From Phycisphaerales bacterium (GTDB lineage: Bacteria > Planctomycetota > Phycisphaerae > Phycisphaerales > SM1A02): a stretch of DNA of 5,517 bases. The notes below the pieces were generated by a model. That model saw only the letters and a list, made by a program, of their open reading frames with translations. It was not told the origin of the DNA and did not search any database. Location of the stretch: the NCBI GenBank assembly GCA_029243925.1, contig JAQWRC010000398.1:1-5517 (forward strand). The letters are read 5' to 3'. Of the stretch, positions 1 to 5,517 are shown in pieces. The stretch's first letter is position 1. The number at the start of each line of letters is the position of its first letter. The position numbers were made by a program, and so were the translations under genes.

Positions 1-1231
1 CACCGTCAAGGTGTTCGTGGGTCTGACGAAACCACCCGGTATTCAGCCGACTCCCCTGCCGCACGCTTCCCGAAGAAGGCGCAACTTCGCCGAGCAGACA
101 TTTCACCAGTGAGCTCTTGCCTGATCCGTTGGGACCCACGATGCCGATCCGATCGCCGCGATGCACGGTGAACTCGAGATCTGTGAACAATGGCTCACTC
201 CCCCAGTCCAGCGTCAGCTGATCTGCAGACACAACCATGTCACCGCTTCGCTCCGCTTGTGGGAGTGACAATCGCATGACATCCTGCGCCGCGTCCGGAA
301 CAGCGAGGTGCTCATCCTTGAATCGATCGAGTCGGGACTGACGCCCACGAGCCTGTTTCGCTCGCTGGCCCGCCTTGTATTTGCGAATGAACGTCTCTTC
401 ACGGCGCACTCGATCGAGGTTCTTCTCGTAGAGTCGCTGCTCGGTCATGTCCTGCAAATGACGTTGCTGAACATAATGACTGTAGTTGCCCGCATAATCC
501 CGGAGCTGGCCACGAGCCAATTCGAACGTGCGACTGGAAACATGGTCCAGCAGCCACCGGTCGTGGCTGACCAGCAGAATCGCGCCATGGAACTCGTCAC
601 GAAGAAACGACTCGAGCCAACGGCACCCTTCGATGTCGAGATGGTTCGTCGGCTCATCAAGCAGCAGGCAATCAGGATCCGTCAGCAACAGTCTCGCCAA
701 GGACAATCTCGCCTTCTCTCCACCGGAGAGCGTTGAAGCGGCCTGCTGGAATTGCTCGTCGTCGAAGCCAAGTCCATGCAGAGTCGCTTCGATCCGATGA
801 TCGACGACCCATCCGCCTGCCGCCTCAAGTTTCCCTTCCAACTCACCTTGCTTCTGCAGCAGTACATCAAGGGCACGCCCCTCGGAATTCGACATGCGAT
901 CAAACACCGATTCCAACTCCGCCCTGATGGATTCCAACTCTTGAAATGCACTGGCTGCCACTGCATGAACCGTTGCCCCATCGGCGAACACCGGATCCTG
1001 AGGAAGTGATCCAACGCGCATGCCACGCTGACGATCAATACGCCCTTCATCTGGCTCGAGCGTTCCTTCCAGCAGATGCAGCAGGGTTGATTTGCCGCAG
1101 CCATTTCGTCCCACCAGCCCGATGCGTTCACCAGGCTCGATACTGACGCCCACTCCTTCGAAAACAAGGTGGTGTCCGAGACGGCACATGAGATTTGAAC
1201 AGGTCAGCAGGGGCATGACGGTATTGGGCAT
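1..1231 (-). CDS. ABC-F family ATPase (Uup-like), 3' end cut off by the window
   Basis: Soluble tandem ATP-binding-cassette protein of the ABC-F family, whose members bind the ribosome (E-site region) and modulate translation; no membrane segments. I translated 410 uninterrupted codons. Domain 1: Walker A GRNGCGKST at residues 41-49, signature LSGGE at 168-172, Walker B LLLDEPT at 189-195 followed by NHLD, H-loop SHDR at 222-225. Residues about 250-310 form the charged linker typical of ABC-F proteins (YAGNYSHYVQQR, then FIRKYKAGQRAKQARGRQSR). Domain 2 has Walker A GPNGSGKSS at 366-374 and a Q-loop (WFRQ) at 400-403; its signature and Walker B lie beyond the left edge. The short stretch between Walker A and signature of domain 1 resembles Uup more than long-arm EttA, but the subtype is not certain. 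The ATG at 1231 lies 6 bases after the HIT gene stop, with only a weak GAG upstream; an in-frame ATG at 1216 is an alternative. It is probably cotranscribed with the HIT gene. Confidence 0.95.
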   Translation of the reverse strand, partial: MPNTVMPLLTCSNLMCRLGHHLVFEGVGVSIEPGERIGLVGRNGCGKSTLLHLLEGTLEPDEGRIDRQRGMRVGSLPQDPVFADGATVHAVAASAFQELESIRAELESVFDRMSNSEGRALDVLLQKQGELEGKLEAAGGWVVDHRIEATLHGLGFDDEQFQQAASTLSGGEKARLSLARLLLTDPDCLLLDEPTNHLDIEGCRWLESFLRDEFHGAILLVSHDRWLLDHVSSRTFELARGQLRDYAGNYSHYVQQRHLQDMTEQRLYEKNLDRVRREETFIRKYKAGQRAKQARGRQSRLDRFKDEHLAVPDAAQDVMRLSLPQAERSGDMVVSADQLTLDWGSEPLFTDLEFTVHRGDRIGIVGPNGSGKSSLVKCLLGEVAPSSGSVRQGSRLNTGWFRQTHEHLDG

Positions 1232-1237
1232 CGCTGC

Positions 1238-1753
1238 TCATGATGTGAGCGATGCATACATCTCCCATACCGATTCCAGGCTCGCCGGCATGACGCGTGT
1301 TCCGCCGACAACCGTCATCGCATTCGTATCGCCATGCCAGCGGGGCACAAGATGCGCATGCAGATGCGTCGGCACACCTGCCCCTGCTGCTTCGCCTTGA
1401 TTGATCCCGTAGTTGATCCCCTCGGGATGCAGAGCCTGCTGCACGAGGGACGCCGCATGCTCGACCAATGACCAGAACGCCGCCCGTTCTTCCACGGCAT
1501 AGTCGAGCAACGTTGGCTTGGCCTTGCCGAGTGCGACGAGAAGGTGACCATTTGCATAGGGGTAGCGGTTCAACAACACCATCCCATGTGCATCGCGGTG
1601 AACAACCAGATTGTCCTGATCCTGCTCAGGCGACGACCAGTACGTCGAAAAGAATGTCACGCCCGGATCCGCTTCCGAGGCCAAACGCTTCGCGTCTTCG
1701 GATTCCTGCAGATACGCAAGCCGCCACGGGGCCCAAAGTGCTCGATGATCCAT
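1238..1753 (-). CDS. HIT-family (histidine triad) nucleotide-binding protein, Ap4A hydrolase/phosphorylase-like
   Basis: A 171-residue cytosolic HIT-superfamily enzyme. The family transfers or hydrolyses nucleotidyl groups at the alpha phosphate through a histidine triad. The triad HLHAHLVP is at residues 130-137, followed by PRWHGDTNAM, which is typical of the Ap4A phosphorylase/hydrolase-like HIT branch. Other family blocks are the N-terminal LWAPWRLAYL at 6-15, LLNRYPYANGHLLVAL at 60-75 and INYGINQGEAAGAG at 113-126. Many relatives have a zinc-binding CxxC about 30 residues into the protein (CIFC); here that place reads TFFSTYW, so the site is absent. I chose the ATG at 1753 because LWAPWR sits close to the N terminus in relatives; the frame stays open to a GTG at 1798 that would add 15 unconserved residues. 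There is no clear Shine-Dalgarno sequence. It is the first gene of a tight leftward pair with the ABC-F gene. The exact substrate cannot be read from the sequence. Confidence 0.92.
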   Translation of the reverse strand: MDHRALWAPWRLAYLQESEDAKRLASEADPGVTFFSTYWSSPEQDQDNLVVHRDAHGMVLLNRYPYANGHLLVALGKAKPTLLDYAVEERAAFWSLVEHAASLVQQALHPEGINYGINQGEAAGAGVPTHLHAHLVPRWHGDTNAMTVVGGTRVMPASLESVWEMYASLTS

Positions 1754-1759
1754 GGCGTG

Positions 1760-1765
1760 ATAGTA
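1760..1765 (-). promoter_or_regulatory. Possible -10 box placing transcription start at the HIT start codon
   Basis: On the minus strand TACTAT (4 of 6 to TATAAT) ends 6 bases before the ATG at 1753. A transcript starting about 7 bases downstream would begin at or next to the A of that ATG, giving a leaderless or near-leaderless mRNA, which fits the lack of a Shine-Dalgarno sequence. No good -35 hexamer is present: TTGAAC lies 21 bases upstream, which is too far. This is a weak prediction. Confidence 0.25.
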
Positions 1766-1925
1766 CGAAGCGAATGCTCCCCCGTGGTTCAAACCCACCC
1801 GGAAATCCAGATCGCCACCTAGAACATTTTCTCAGCATCAGCCCAGATCACGTGGTACTGTGGATTGGACGACCTATCGTCCCACTCGGGTTTATCATCC
1901 GTACCGGGTATTGCTCGTTCCTGCT

Positions 1926-2130
1926 TGATCCTCAGGGATCGTCGAGCACGCGTCAATGGTCATGCCTCCTCCCGCAAAAGGATGTGTGGAAGACCGGGAG
2001 CGTCGAGCCACGAGCCCACATTGAACTGGGGTTCGAGCCTTTCCCGGGCGGACCGGTGGTGGGCATCTGCCTACCACTTCGGGATACCCCGAGCGGGACG
2101 ATGGGCCCTCTGCAGTACTGGGGCCCCCCC
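1926..2130. other. Cluster of strong inverted repeats in the divergent intergenic region; candidate structured RNA
   Basis: The gap between the HIT gene and the lipoprotein gene (1754-2221, 468 bases) has no convincing gene. About 1770-1925 shows nothing I can name. From 1926 on there are successive hairpins. (1) GATCC 1927-1931 with GGATC 1936-1940. (2) An outer stem CCGGGA 1994-1999 with TCCCGG 2042-2047, enclosing CGAGCCC 2011-2017 paired to GGGTTCG 2029-2035 with one G.T. (3) GTGGTGGGCA 2056-2065 with TGCCTACCAC 2068-2077, ten pairs including one G.T, though the innermost must open. (4) TTCGGG 2078-2083 with CCCGAG 2088-2093, loop ATAC, abutting the previous stem. (5) GGGCCC 2103-2108 with GGGCCC 2121-2126, followed by a run of C to 2130. 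Inverted repeats are symmetric, so the strand is unknown. It matches no RNA family I recognise: no RNase P, tmRNA, SRP or 6S hallmarks were seen. Confidence 0.4.
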
Positions 2131-2158
2131 TGATCCGACTGCTCCCTCGATCCACCCA

Positions 2159-2179
2159 ATCCACTACACTGTGACGTCA
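2159..2179 (+). promoter_or_regulatory. Probable promoter of the lipoprotein gene, with an adjoining TGACGTCA palindrome
   Basis: ATCCACTACACT at 2159-2170 contains a -10-like TACACT (2165-2170, 4 of 6 to TATAAT). It agrees at 10 of 12 positions with ATCCGCTATACT upstream of rpsA, in the same orientation, which is the main support. The perfect 8-base palindrome TGACGTCA (2172-2179) follows immediately, where transcription would start, so it could be an operator, although an 8-base palindrome can also occur by chance. No clear -35 was found. The predicted leader to the ATG at 2222 is about 45 bases. Confidence 0.4.
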
Positions 2180-2207
2180 ACCGCCTCCCTCTGGGAGCCC
2201 AAGCTAC

Positions 2208-2211
2208 GGAG
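2208..2211 (+). promoter_or_regulatory. Possible ribosome binding site of the lipoprotein gene
   Basis: GGAG lies 10 bases before the ATG at 2222. The spacing is slightly long, but this is the clearest Shine-Dalgarno-like sequence ahead of any gene in this window, and it supports that ATG, which also sits directly before a lipoprotein signal peptide. Confidence 0.4.
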
Positions 2212-2221
2212 CGTCTACGAG

Positions 2222-2497
2222 ATGAAGTGTTCTGTCCTGATCCTTGCCACACTGTCCACCGCCGTCCTGACGGGGTGCTACAACTCCAATGATGTCAGCT
2301 TCAATGCGATCACCGGGAATCTCACTCCGGAACTGCAAACCATGACCGAGCGGCCCAGTGACGTGCACCGAAACATAGCCGTCAGCGGAAACCAGGATCT
2401 CAGAATGCTCAATGAAGACCTTGGACGAGCCCTGCTTCTGGACGGCCCAAGCAGATTGAGCCCCTACCCAGTCGTCGACACGACTGGGAATCCCTGA
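2222..2497 (+). CDS. Small uncharacterised lipoprotein
   Basis: A 91-residue protein with a clear type II (lipoprotein) signal peptide: MKCSVLILATLSTAV followed by the lipobox LTGC at residues 16-19. Cleavage before Cys19 would leave a 73-residue lipid-anchored protein. The mature part is hydrophilic, with no second membrane segment and no catalytic motif: NITGNLTPELQ-like residues around 31-40, then ERPSDVHRNIAV, RMLNEDLGRALLLDGPSRLSPYP. I recall similar small proteins with a MLNEDLGR...PSRLSP-type ending from planctomycete genomes, but I cannot name a family or function. The reading frame is open far upstream (from 1865); the ATG at 2222 is chosen because of the signal peptide and the GGAG at 2208. 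The end of the gene contains a 9-base-pair inverted repeat (2467-2488). The downstream neighbour is an MFS-type transporter 113 bases away on the same strand; a joint role at the membrane is possible but unproven. Confidence 0.8.
   Translation: MKCSVLILATLSTAVLTGCYNSNDVSFNAITGNLTPELQTMTERPSDVHRNIAVSGNQDLRMLNEDLGRALLLDGPSRLSPYPVVDTTGNP
2467..2488 (+). other. Perfect 9-base-pair hairpin at the end of the lipoprotein gene
   Basis: CCCAGTCGT (2467-2475) and ACGACTGGG (2480-2488) are perfect reverse complements around a CGAC tetraloop. The hairpin lies inside the last coding codons (PVVDTTG) and ends 6 bases before the stop codon at 2495. No T-run follows, so it is not a textbook intrinsic terminator. 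It could stabilise the 3' end or promote termination or pausing. Confidence 0.45.
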
Positions 2498-2526
2498 GTG
2501 ATTCACCAGACACTGCGTACACAAAT

Positions 2527-2544
2527 CCACCATTTCCAAGGTGG
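2527..2544 (+). terminator. Weak hairpin between the lipoprotein and transporter genes
   Basis: CCACC (2527-2531) pairs with GGTGG (2540-2544) around an 8-base loop and is followed by CTTCATTCC, not a true T-run. It might be a weak terminator for the lipoprotein transcript, or chance. Together with the hairpin at 2467-2488 it suggests the two genes may not be fully cotranscribed. Confidence 0.2.
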
Positions 2545-2610
2545 CTTCATTCCATGCGCTAAAGAGTGGCTCGTTCAGTGAATATGTCCGTGGGGAAGGC
2601 CTGAATACCG

Positions 2611-3948
2611 GTGAAACTGGTTCGACAACTTTTAGGCTCATTCAATCCATCAAACATGCCCGTGATGACACGCGGCCTGTATGCCCGTGAACTGCCCGCT
2701 TGGGCCCTGCTGCCTTTGATGACCGGCGCCATCGAAGGAGGGGTCGTCGGTGTCATCGTCAAGAAAGTCTACGACGGGGTCGTTGATGATGATCTTCTGA
2801 ATCTGATGGTCGCCATGCTGACCGGCCTCCAGGCGATCGCCAACGTACTCAGTTTCGTGTGGGCGACGCTGGGTCATGGACGTCACAAGATTCGCATGCT
2901 CATGGCGTTGCAGGTGGGATGTGCGGCCATGGTCGCTCTCCCCGCGCTCGCTCCGGAAACACCCGCCGGGTTGATCCTGTTCAGCGTTGGCATTGTCGGA
3001 GCAAGACTCTGCTGGTCAGGGGTCGTCACGCTGCGATCCGCCGTCTGGGCGGCGAACTACCCCCGGCACATGCGAGCACGAGTCGCCGGCAAGTTCGCCA
3101 CAATTCAAGCGATCGTGCTGGCGAGTGTCAGCGTCGGAATCGGCATGCTCATGGATCACGATCCCCATGCATACCGGTGGGCGTATCCACTTGCAGCCGG
3201 CGCGGGACTTCTTGGCGCATGCGCGTATTCACGAATTCGCGTTCGTGGACACAAGTCACTGCTGAAGTCCGAACGCAGGGCGACACGGAAGAACCTTGCC
3301 CGCCCCTCACTGAACCCGATCGCCATCATTCGATTTCTCCGTGATGATCGGGACTTCGGACACTTCATGCTCTGTCAATTTCTGCTGGGCACCGGGAACA
3401 TGATGATCACGGCTCCGCTGATCATCGTGCTCACCGATGTCTACCACATGGACTACATCCAATCGATCGCCTTGATGACATCGATCCCGATCATCATGAT
3501 GCCCTTCGTCATTCCCGCCTGGTCCCGCCTGCTGGATCGAGTCCACATCGTGCGATTCCGTTCGCTGCACTCCTGGATCTTCGTCATTACGAACATCCTA
3601 CTTTTGATCTCCGTGACAACGGGATGGATTCCCGGCCTGTGGCTTGCAGCGGTCGTCCGAGGAGTTGCATTTGGCGGAGGTGTCCTGGCGTGGAATCTCG
3701 GGCACCATGACTTTGCCGACGTTGCCACCTCCTCCGCATACATGGGGGTCCATGTGACATTGACCGGATTCCGAGGCCTCATCGCTCCATTTGTTGGAGT
3801 CGGGCTCTATGAGCTCCTCCAGCATGCCTATCCAACCGGGGCACCGGTTTTCCTGCTCTCGCTGTTGCTGGGCACTGCAGGGGCTCTGGGCTTCGTATGG
3901 CTCTCCAAACGCCTGCCCGATGGTGGGGCAATCAGCAGAATCGGCTAA
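2611..3948 (+). CDS. MFS-type membrane transporter, 12 predicted helices, substrate unknown
   Basis: A 445-residue inner-membrane protein with about 12 hydrophobic segments, at roughly 30-50, 66-85, 96-114, 119-140, 163-181, 188-206, 250-275, 284-304, 320-338, 341-361, 383-401 and 411-431. The basic loop at about 207-235 (RIRVRGHKSLLKSERRATRK) is the expected cytoplasmic linker between the two six-helix halves. A loop GHGRHKIRM at 88-96 lies where MFS motif A occurs. The segment WNLGHHDFAD at 361-370 and GVHVTLTGFRGLIAPFVG at 379-396 resembles transporters I associate with planctomycetes. Nothing identifies the substrate. The start is uncertain: the GTG at 2611 has GGGGAAGG (2592-2599) 11 bases upstream, while the in-frame ATG at 2656 removes 15 residues that look unimportant and has no Shine-Dalgarno sequence. 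The lipoprotein gene lies upstream and rpsA downstream on the same strand; the 159-base gap to rpsA carries its own promoter-like motif. Confidence 0.85.
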   Translation: MKLVRQLLGSFNPSNMPVMTRGLYARELPAWALLPLMTGAIEGGVVGVIVKKVYDGVVDDDLLNLMVAMLTGLQAIANVLSFVWATLGHGRHKIRMLMALQVGCAAMVALPALAPETPAGLILFSVGIVGARLCWSGVVTLRSAVWAANYPRHMRARVAGKFATIQAIVLASVSVGIGMLMDHDPHAYRWAYPLAAGAGLLGACAYSRIRVRGHKSLLKSERRATRKNLARPSLNPIAIIRFLRDDRDFGHFMLCQFLLGTGNMMITAPLIIVLTDVYHMDYIQSIALMTSIPIIMMPFVIPAWSRLLDRVHIVRFRSLHSWIFVITNILLLISVTTGWIPGLWLAAVVRGVAFGGGVLAWNLGHHDFADVATSSAYMGVHVTLTGFRGLIAPFVGVGLYELLQHAYPTGAPVFLLSLLLGTAGALGFVWLSKRLPDGGAISRIG

Positions 3949-3961
3949 TTCGAAGCCCTCG

Positions 3962-3973
3962 ATCCGCTATACT
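3962..3973 (+). promoter_or_regulatory. Probable rpsA promoter -10 region
   Basis: ATCCGCTATACT contains TATACT (3968-3973), 5 of 6 to the sigma-70 -10 consensus, beginning 19 bases after the transporter stop codon. The 12-base block matches ATCCACTACACT upstream of the lipoprotein gene at 10 positions. The hexamer at 17-base spacing upstream (CTAATT) is a poor -35. Transcription would start near 3980, giving an rpsA leader of about 125-130 bases. Confidence 0.5.
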
Positions 3974-3990
3974 CCTCGATTCATCAACGG

Positions 3991-4119
3991 CGGCCTCGCG
4001 GGCCGGAGCCGGGATGCAGGGGACAGCGTGTCCCCCACCCGAGTTCACCCGCCTGAGTCTCAACCTGCGTTCGTGGCACGCAGTCCTTCCGCCGAGCCAC
4101 CCTATACATGGTTGACCAT
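3991..4119 (+). promoter_or_regulatory. Structured rpsA 5' leader, candidate translational autoregulatory region
   Basis: Three perfect hairpins lie between the predicted promoter and the rpsA start. CGGCC 3991-3995 pairs with GGCCG 4001-4005. GGGGACA 4019-4025 pairs with TGTCCCC 4029-4035 around a GCG loop. CTGCGT 4065-4070 pairs with ACGCAG 4078-4083 around a 7-base loop. The start codon is itself in a small inverted repeat, ATGG 4108-4111 with CCAT 4116-4119. No Shine-Dalgarno sequence precedes the ATG. In E. coli, rpsA likewise lacks a good Shine-Dalgarno sequence, has hairpins in its initiation region and is repressed by its own product. The parallel here is an inference, and the spacers here are not AU-rich as in E. 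coli. The second hairpin could instead act at the end of the transporter transcript, but no T-run follows. Confidence 0.45.
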
Positions 4120-5517
4120 AATCTCATTGCTGATATCGGTTTCGATGAAAGCGCCATCGACGTGTGCGTCGGCGAATTTGACTTGAATGAAATGATGAGT
4201 GGCGAGGTACAAGAGAACCTCCGCCGCGGGCGCATCCTCCAGGGCCGCATCGTCGGCAAAGCTGGCGATGATGCCGTCATCGACGTTGGTTTGAAATCCG
4301 AAGGCCTCGTCAACAAGAACGAATTCGACAACTTCGACGGACTCTCGATGGGAGACACCGTCGAGGTGCTCCTCGAGGAACTCGAAGATGAATCAGGCAT
4401 CATCAAACTCTCGAAGCGGAAGGCTGATCGGATCCGAGGCTGGGAACGGATTCTTGAATCCAACAATGAAGGCGACATCATCGAAGGCAAGGCGACCCGA
4501 AAGATCAAGGGTGGCCTGCTCGTAGACATCGGTGTCCCGGTCTTCCTCCCTGCGTCGCAGGTCGACATTCGACGACCAAGCGATATCGGTTCATTCATCG
4601 GCAAGATGGTGCGAGCTGAAATTCTGAAGATTGATGAAGAGCGACGCAACATCGTCATCAGCCGAAGAAAACTGATCGAGCGAGAACGAAATGAGCGCAA
4701 GGACAAGCTCATGAGCGAGATCGGCGAAGGCGATACCGTAAAGGGAACAGTCACGAACATCGCAGACTTCGGTGTCTTTGTGGACCTCGGCGGCATCGAC
4801 GGCCTGTTGCATATCACCGACATGAGCTGGGGCAGAGTGAATCACCCCACCGAACTCTGCAAAGTCGGACAGATCCTTGAAGTCAAGATCCTCAAGATCG
4901 ACCGCGAGAAGGAAAAGATCGCACTGGGACTGAAGCAGATGGAGCCCTCCCCATGGGACGGCATCGAAGCTCGCTTCCCGGTTGAATCACGACTGAAGGG
5001 CAAGGTCGTCAGCCTCGTCAGCTACGGAGCCTTCATCGAACTGGATGAAGGAATCGAAGGGCTTGTCCACATCTCAGAAATGTCTTGGACAAAGCGGATC
5101 AATCATCCCAGTGAAATCATCGAGGTTGGAACGGAAGTTGAAGTTGTCGTACTCGACATCAACTCTGAAAAACACGAGATCTCGCTCGGCATGAAGCAGA
5201 CCGAAGTCAATCCCTGGGAACTCGTCGCCGAGCGGTATCCACCTGGAACGATCATCGAGGGCCAGGTCCGCAACCTCACCAACTACGGCGCGTTCATTGA
5301 AATCGAACCCGGCATTGATGGCCTGCTCCATGTCTCTGACATGTCGTGGACCGAAAAGATTTCCCACGCCAATGAGAAGTACCAGAAGAACGTGGAAGTC
5401 GAATGTGTTGTGCTCGATATCGATCAAAGCAAACAGCGAGTTGGTCTCGGTGTGAAACAGCTGACCGAAGATCCATGGGTCACTGCCATTCCCGAAGCCT
5501 ACAAGCCCGGCATGGTT
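4108..5517 (+). CDS. rpsA: 30S ribosomal protein S1, 3' end cut off by the window
   Basis: Ribosomal protein S1 binds mRNA through repeated OB-fold S1 domains and helps load mRNA onto the 30S subunit, mainly for structured or Shine-Dalgarno-poor messages. The 470 codons present encode an acidic N-terminal segment (1-39), then S1 domains at about 40-105 (divergent), 120-188 (KGGLLVDI...FLPASQVD, the usual second-domain form), 206-277, 291-363 and 379-450. A sixth probably starts at the edge, after PEAYKPGMV. Domains 3-5 carry the RNA-binding signature: DFGVFVDL, YGAFIEL and YGAFIEI, each followed by GLLHI/GLVHI/GLLHV and a DMSW or EMSW. The order matches canonical six-domain bacterial S1. The ATG at 4108 is the first start after an in-frame stop at 4054-4056 and is therefore well fixed. 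No Shine-Dalgarno sequence precedes it. It is probably expressed from its own promoter (3962-3973) with a hairpin-rich leader. Confidence 0.97.
   Translation, partial: MVDHNLIADIGFDESAIDVCVGEFDLNEMMSGEVQENLRRGRILQGRIVGKAGDDAVIDVGLKSEGLVNKNEFDNFDGLSMGDTVEVLLEELEDESGIIKLSKRKADRIRGWERILESNNEGDIIEGKATRKIKGGLLVDIGVPVFLPASQVDIRRPSDIGSFIGKMVRAEILKIDEERRNIVISRRKLIERERNERKDKLMSEIGEGDTVKGTVTNIADFGVFVDLGGIDGLLHITDMSWGRVNHPTELCKVGQILEVKILKIDREKEKIALGLKQMEPSPWDGIEARFPVESRLKGKVVSLVSYGAFIELDEGIEGLVHISEMSWTKRINHPSEIIEVGTEVEVVVLDINSEKHEISLGMKQTEVNPWELVAERYPPGTIIEGQVRNLTNYGAFIEIEPGIDGLLHVSDMSWTEKISHANEKYQKNVEVECVVLDIDQSKQRVGLGVKQLTEDPWVTAIPEAYKPGMV

Noticed and set aside
308..736. Plus-strand open frame of 142 codons
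   Set aside because: Antisense shadow of the ABC-F gene, whose motifs are clear on the minus strand.
682..1167. Minus-strand open frame of 161 codons
   Set aside because: Alternate frame of the ABC-F gene; it has no family features, while the other frame carries Walker A, signature and Walker B motifs.
1784..1800. tRNA T-arm-like GGTTCAAACCC on the plus strand
   Set aside because: The fifth stem pair fails, no matching acceptor stem, D-arm or anticodon arm could be built, and it lies just upstream of the HIT start codon.
1935..1965. Minus-strand TTGACG as a -35 for the HIT operon
   Set aside because: At 17-base spacing the -10 would be GAGGAT, a poor match, about 180 bases from the gene.
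2027..2040. tRNA T-loop-like GGTTCGAGCC in the intergenic region
   Set aside because: The flanking bases do not form a 5-pair stem and there is no cloverleaf; it is better explained as one arm of the 2011-2035 hairpin.
1468..2133. Plus-strand open frame of 221 codons running from within the HIT gene into the intergenic region
   Set aside because: Its first part is antisense to a certain gene; its last 100 codons show no recognisable domain, and the bases there are explained better by inverted repeats. A small gene in 1865-2133 cannot be fully excluded.
3984..4823. Long minus-strand open frame (279 codons), rich in Ser, Arg and Met, antisense to rpsA
   Set aside because: It mirrors the biased codons of rpsA, has low-complexity composition with no family features, and overlaps a certain gene.

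Overview
The window looks like ordinary chromosomal DNA from a moderately GC-rich bacterium, most likely a planctomycete-type organism of the Phycisphaerae kind. That placement is an inference. It rests on the style of the MFS-type membrane protein (the WNLGHHDFAD and HVTLTGFRGLIAPFVGVGLY region), on a short lipoprotein of a type I associate with planctomycetes, on the scarcity of Shine-Dalgarno sequences, and on an S1 protein of ordinary bacterial architecture. No mobile element, CRISPR array, rRNA or convincing tRNA is visible.

Layout. Positions 1-1753 carry a leftward two-gene unit: a HIT-family nucleotide hydrolase/transferase (1753 to 1238), followed after 6 bases by an ABC-F type ATPase (1231 to the left edge, truncated by the window after 410 codons, inside its second ATPase domain). 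Positions 1754-2221 form a 468-base divergent intergenic region without a convincing gene. Its right half is packed with inverted repeats and is the best candidate for something undescribed. Rightward genes follow: a 91-residue lipoprotein (2222-2497), a 12-helix MFS-type transporter (2611-3948), and the 5' part of rpsA for ribosomal protein S1 (4108 to the right edge, 470 codons, five S1 domains and the start of a sixth).

Function. Two of the genes are linked to translation: rpsA, and the ABC-F protein, whose family acts on the ribosome. The HIT protein is probably a nucleotide-salvage or Ap4A-type enzyme. The lipoprotein and transporter are uncharacterised; they may be one transcription unit but are separated by 113 bases with hairpins. 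No pathway joining all five genes is evident.

Regulation. The same 12-base motif, ATCC(A/G)CTA(C/T)ACT, lies upstream of both the lipoprotein gene and rpsA and probably contains their -10 boxes. The rpsA leader has three perfect hairpins, no Shine-Dalgarno sequence, and a start codon inside a small inverted repeat, which suggests translational autoregulation analogous in principle to that of E. coli rpsA. I do not see a new multi-gene system here; the points of interest are regulatory and RNA-level.
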